Shown: in pieces, positions 63,569-64,000 of the stretch
How positions within the stretch are numbered: the stretch's first letter is position 1
Layout of the letters: each line of letters opens with the position of its first letter
DNA from: Natronomonas pharaonis DSM 2160
GTDB lineage: Archaea; Halobacteriota; Halobacteria; Halobacteriales; Haloarculaceae
Assembly (NCBI RefSeq): GCF_000026045.1
Contig: NC_007426.1
Span: forward strand, 1,426,001-1,490,000
DNA: 64,000 nucleotides
Direction of reading: 5' to 3'
The notes under the pieces: generated by a model
Seen by the model: only the letters and a program-made list of their open reading frames with translations
Databases searched by the model: none
What the model was told of the DNA's origin: nothing
Program-made: the position numbers and the translations under genes

Positions 63569-63590
63569 AGAACAGACGAAATGAGGGGTG
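63569..63590 (+). repeat. ORB-like repeat 4
   Basis: AGAACAGACGAAATGAGGGG then TG: 22 bases matching repeat 1 and, with one base difference, repeat 3. It lies 55 bases downstream of repeat 3 in the same orientation. Confidence 0.75.
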
Positions 63591-63619
63591 CGGCCCTGTA
63601 TAATGCGTGTTAGTTATCT

Positions 63620-63634
63620 CCAAATGATATTTGG
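63620..63634 (+). promoter_or_regulatory. Palindrome upstream of the AdoMet synthetase promoter
   Basis: CCAAATGATATTTGG, with 6-base perfect arms around a 3-base centre, sits nine bases upstream of the TATA-like AGTTATAG (63643-63650), which is 27-34 bases from the ATG. The position fits an operator for a dimeric regulator. No known regulator is assigned. Confidence 0.45.
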
Positions 63635-63676
63635 TTTCCGTAAGTTATAGAACCGGTCGAGGGGTATGAAGCCGTA

Positions 63677-64000
63677 ATGAGCGACCGAAACATCCGCGTC
63701 GAGCCCGTTGTCGGCCGCGCGGTAGAAGAGCAGGACGTCGAAATCGTCGAGCGGAAAGGGCTAGGTCACCCCGATTCTCTCTGTGACGGTATCGCCGAGC
63801 ACGTCTCGCAGGCGCTGGCGCGGGCGTACATCGACCGCGTCGGGAAGGTTCTCCACTACAACACCGACGAGACGCAGCTTGTCGCTGGGACCGCAGCGCC
63901 GGCGTTCGGCGGCGGTGAAGTTGTCGACCCCATTTACCTTCTCATCACGGGGCGTGCGACGAAAGAGTACGAGGGCACGAAGATTCCCGCCGAAACCATC
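63677..64000 (+). CDS. mat: Archaeal S-adenosylmethionine synthetase (partial, 5' end)
   Basis: The first 108 codons of the archaeal-type methionine adenosyltransferase, which makes AdoMet from ATP and methionine. The start ([11 protein letters not shown]) leads to the family motifs [24 protein letters not shown] and [18 protein letters not shown] with [18 protein letters not shown]. These belong to the archaeal family, not bacterial MetK. The gene continues past the end of the window. It starts with an ATG located about 30 bases after a TATA-like box. Confidence 0.95.
   Translation, partial: MSDRNIRVEPVVGRAVEEQDVEIVERKGLGHPDSLCDGIAEHVSQALARAYIDRVGKVLHYNTDETQLVAGTAAPAFGGGEVVDPIYLLITGRATKEYEGTKIPAETI

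Larger units (their letters stand above)
63284..63676. other. Gene-free stretch carrying the right pair of ORB-like repeats
   Basis: About 390 bases without a gene. It contains ORB-like repeats 3 and 4, then the promoter region of the AdoMet synthetase gene with a 15-base palindrome (63620-63634). No protein frame in it looks real. Confidence 0.6.

Overview
The window is haloarchaeal chromosome. It is GC-rich, and the predicted proteins are very acidic. Exported proteins carry twin-arginine (Tat) lipoprotein signals, many genes start a few bases to about 30 bases downstream of AT-rich TATA-like boxes (leaderless style), and the gene families are typical of Halobacteria (CDC48-type AAA ATPase, Orc1/Cdc6, archaeal AdoMet synthetase, amphi-Trp protein). 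The ba3 oxidase cluster order (small subunit D, subunit II, subunit I) resembles the cba cluster described in Natronomonas pharaonis, so a Natronomonas-like organism is my best guess. This is an inference from gene content, not a database match.

Layout. 1-6.1 kb: ba3-type terminal oxidase genes (minus strand), divergent from a copper-handling set (small membrane protein, TauE/SafE-like protein, Cu-type P-ATPase). 6.1-12.5 kb: a hypothetical protein, a frameshifted cupin, a universal stress protein, an asparagine-synthase-like/PHP pair, purL and a PAP2 phosphatase. 12.5-19.1 kb: a minus-strand run with a peptide-type solute-binding lipoprotein and two membrane proteins, then a dolichol-kinase-like gene, a divergent HMGL-family protein and a zinc-ribbon protein. 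19.1-30 kb: small proteins, PadR regulator, acyl-CoA dehydrogenase, cobalamin adenosyltransferase, a VKOR-like protein, a 2-oxoacid:ferredoxin oxidoreductase beta subunit, SufB, aldehyde dehydrogenase, agmatinase-family enzyme and a flavoprotein reductase. 31-36 kb: a compact set of Tat-exported proteins (DyP-like, P19-like with a His-rich insert, cohesin-like, beta-propeller) that looks like an extracytoplasmic metal or heme handling unit. 36-38 kb: a TnpB-type (IS1341/IS605 group) insertion element. 38.3-41.5 kb: tungstate-type ABC transporter plus ModE-like regulator. 41.5-48.8 kb: small membrane proteins, a gene-free stretch rich in hairpins (possible ncRNA), a CHY zinc finger protein, NUDIX hydrolase, cyclophilin, regulators, a TrpD2-like protein, a fused siroheme decarboxylase and an acetyltransferase. 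48.9-57.9 kb: CDC48, DMT transporter, M24 peptidase, aroA, a CBS-less IMPDH/GMP reductase family enzyme and aroC. 58-61 kb: tRNA-Ser(TGA), a DUF2064-like protein, an FKBP prolyl isomerase and a CYTH phosphatase. 61-63.6 kb: orc1/cdc6 and a usp gene bracketed by four near-identical 22-24 bp ORB-like repeats in inverted pairs. With an adjacent polypurine tract this is the best candidate for a replication origin. The window ends inside the AdoMet synthetase gene.

How the genes work together. The oxidase needs copper for CuA and CuB, and the SafE-like protein and Cu-ATPase across the divergent promoter are suited to supply it. TupABC and the ModE-like regulator form one transcription unit for tungstate or molybdate uptake. 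aroA and aroC both serve chorismate synthesis. The most unusual items are the ORB-like quartet around cdc6, the exported DyP-like/P19-like cluster with a substituted catalytic Asp, several family members lacking canonical catalytic residues (HMGL, VKOR, DyP), and two gene-free stretches with strong RNA-like secondary structure.
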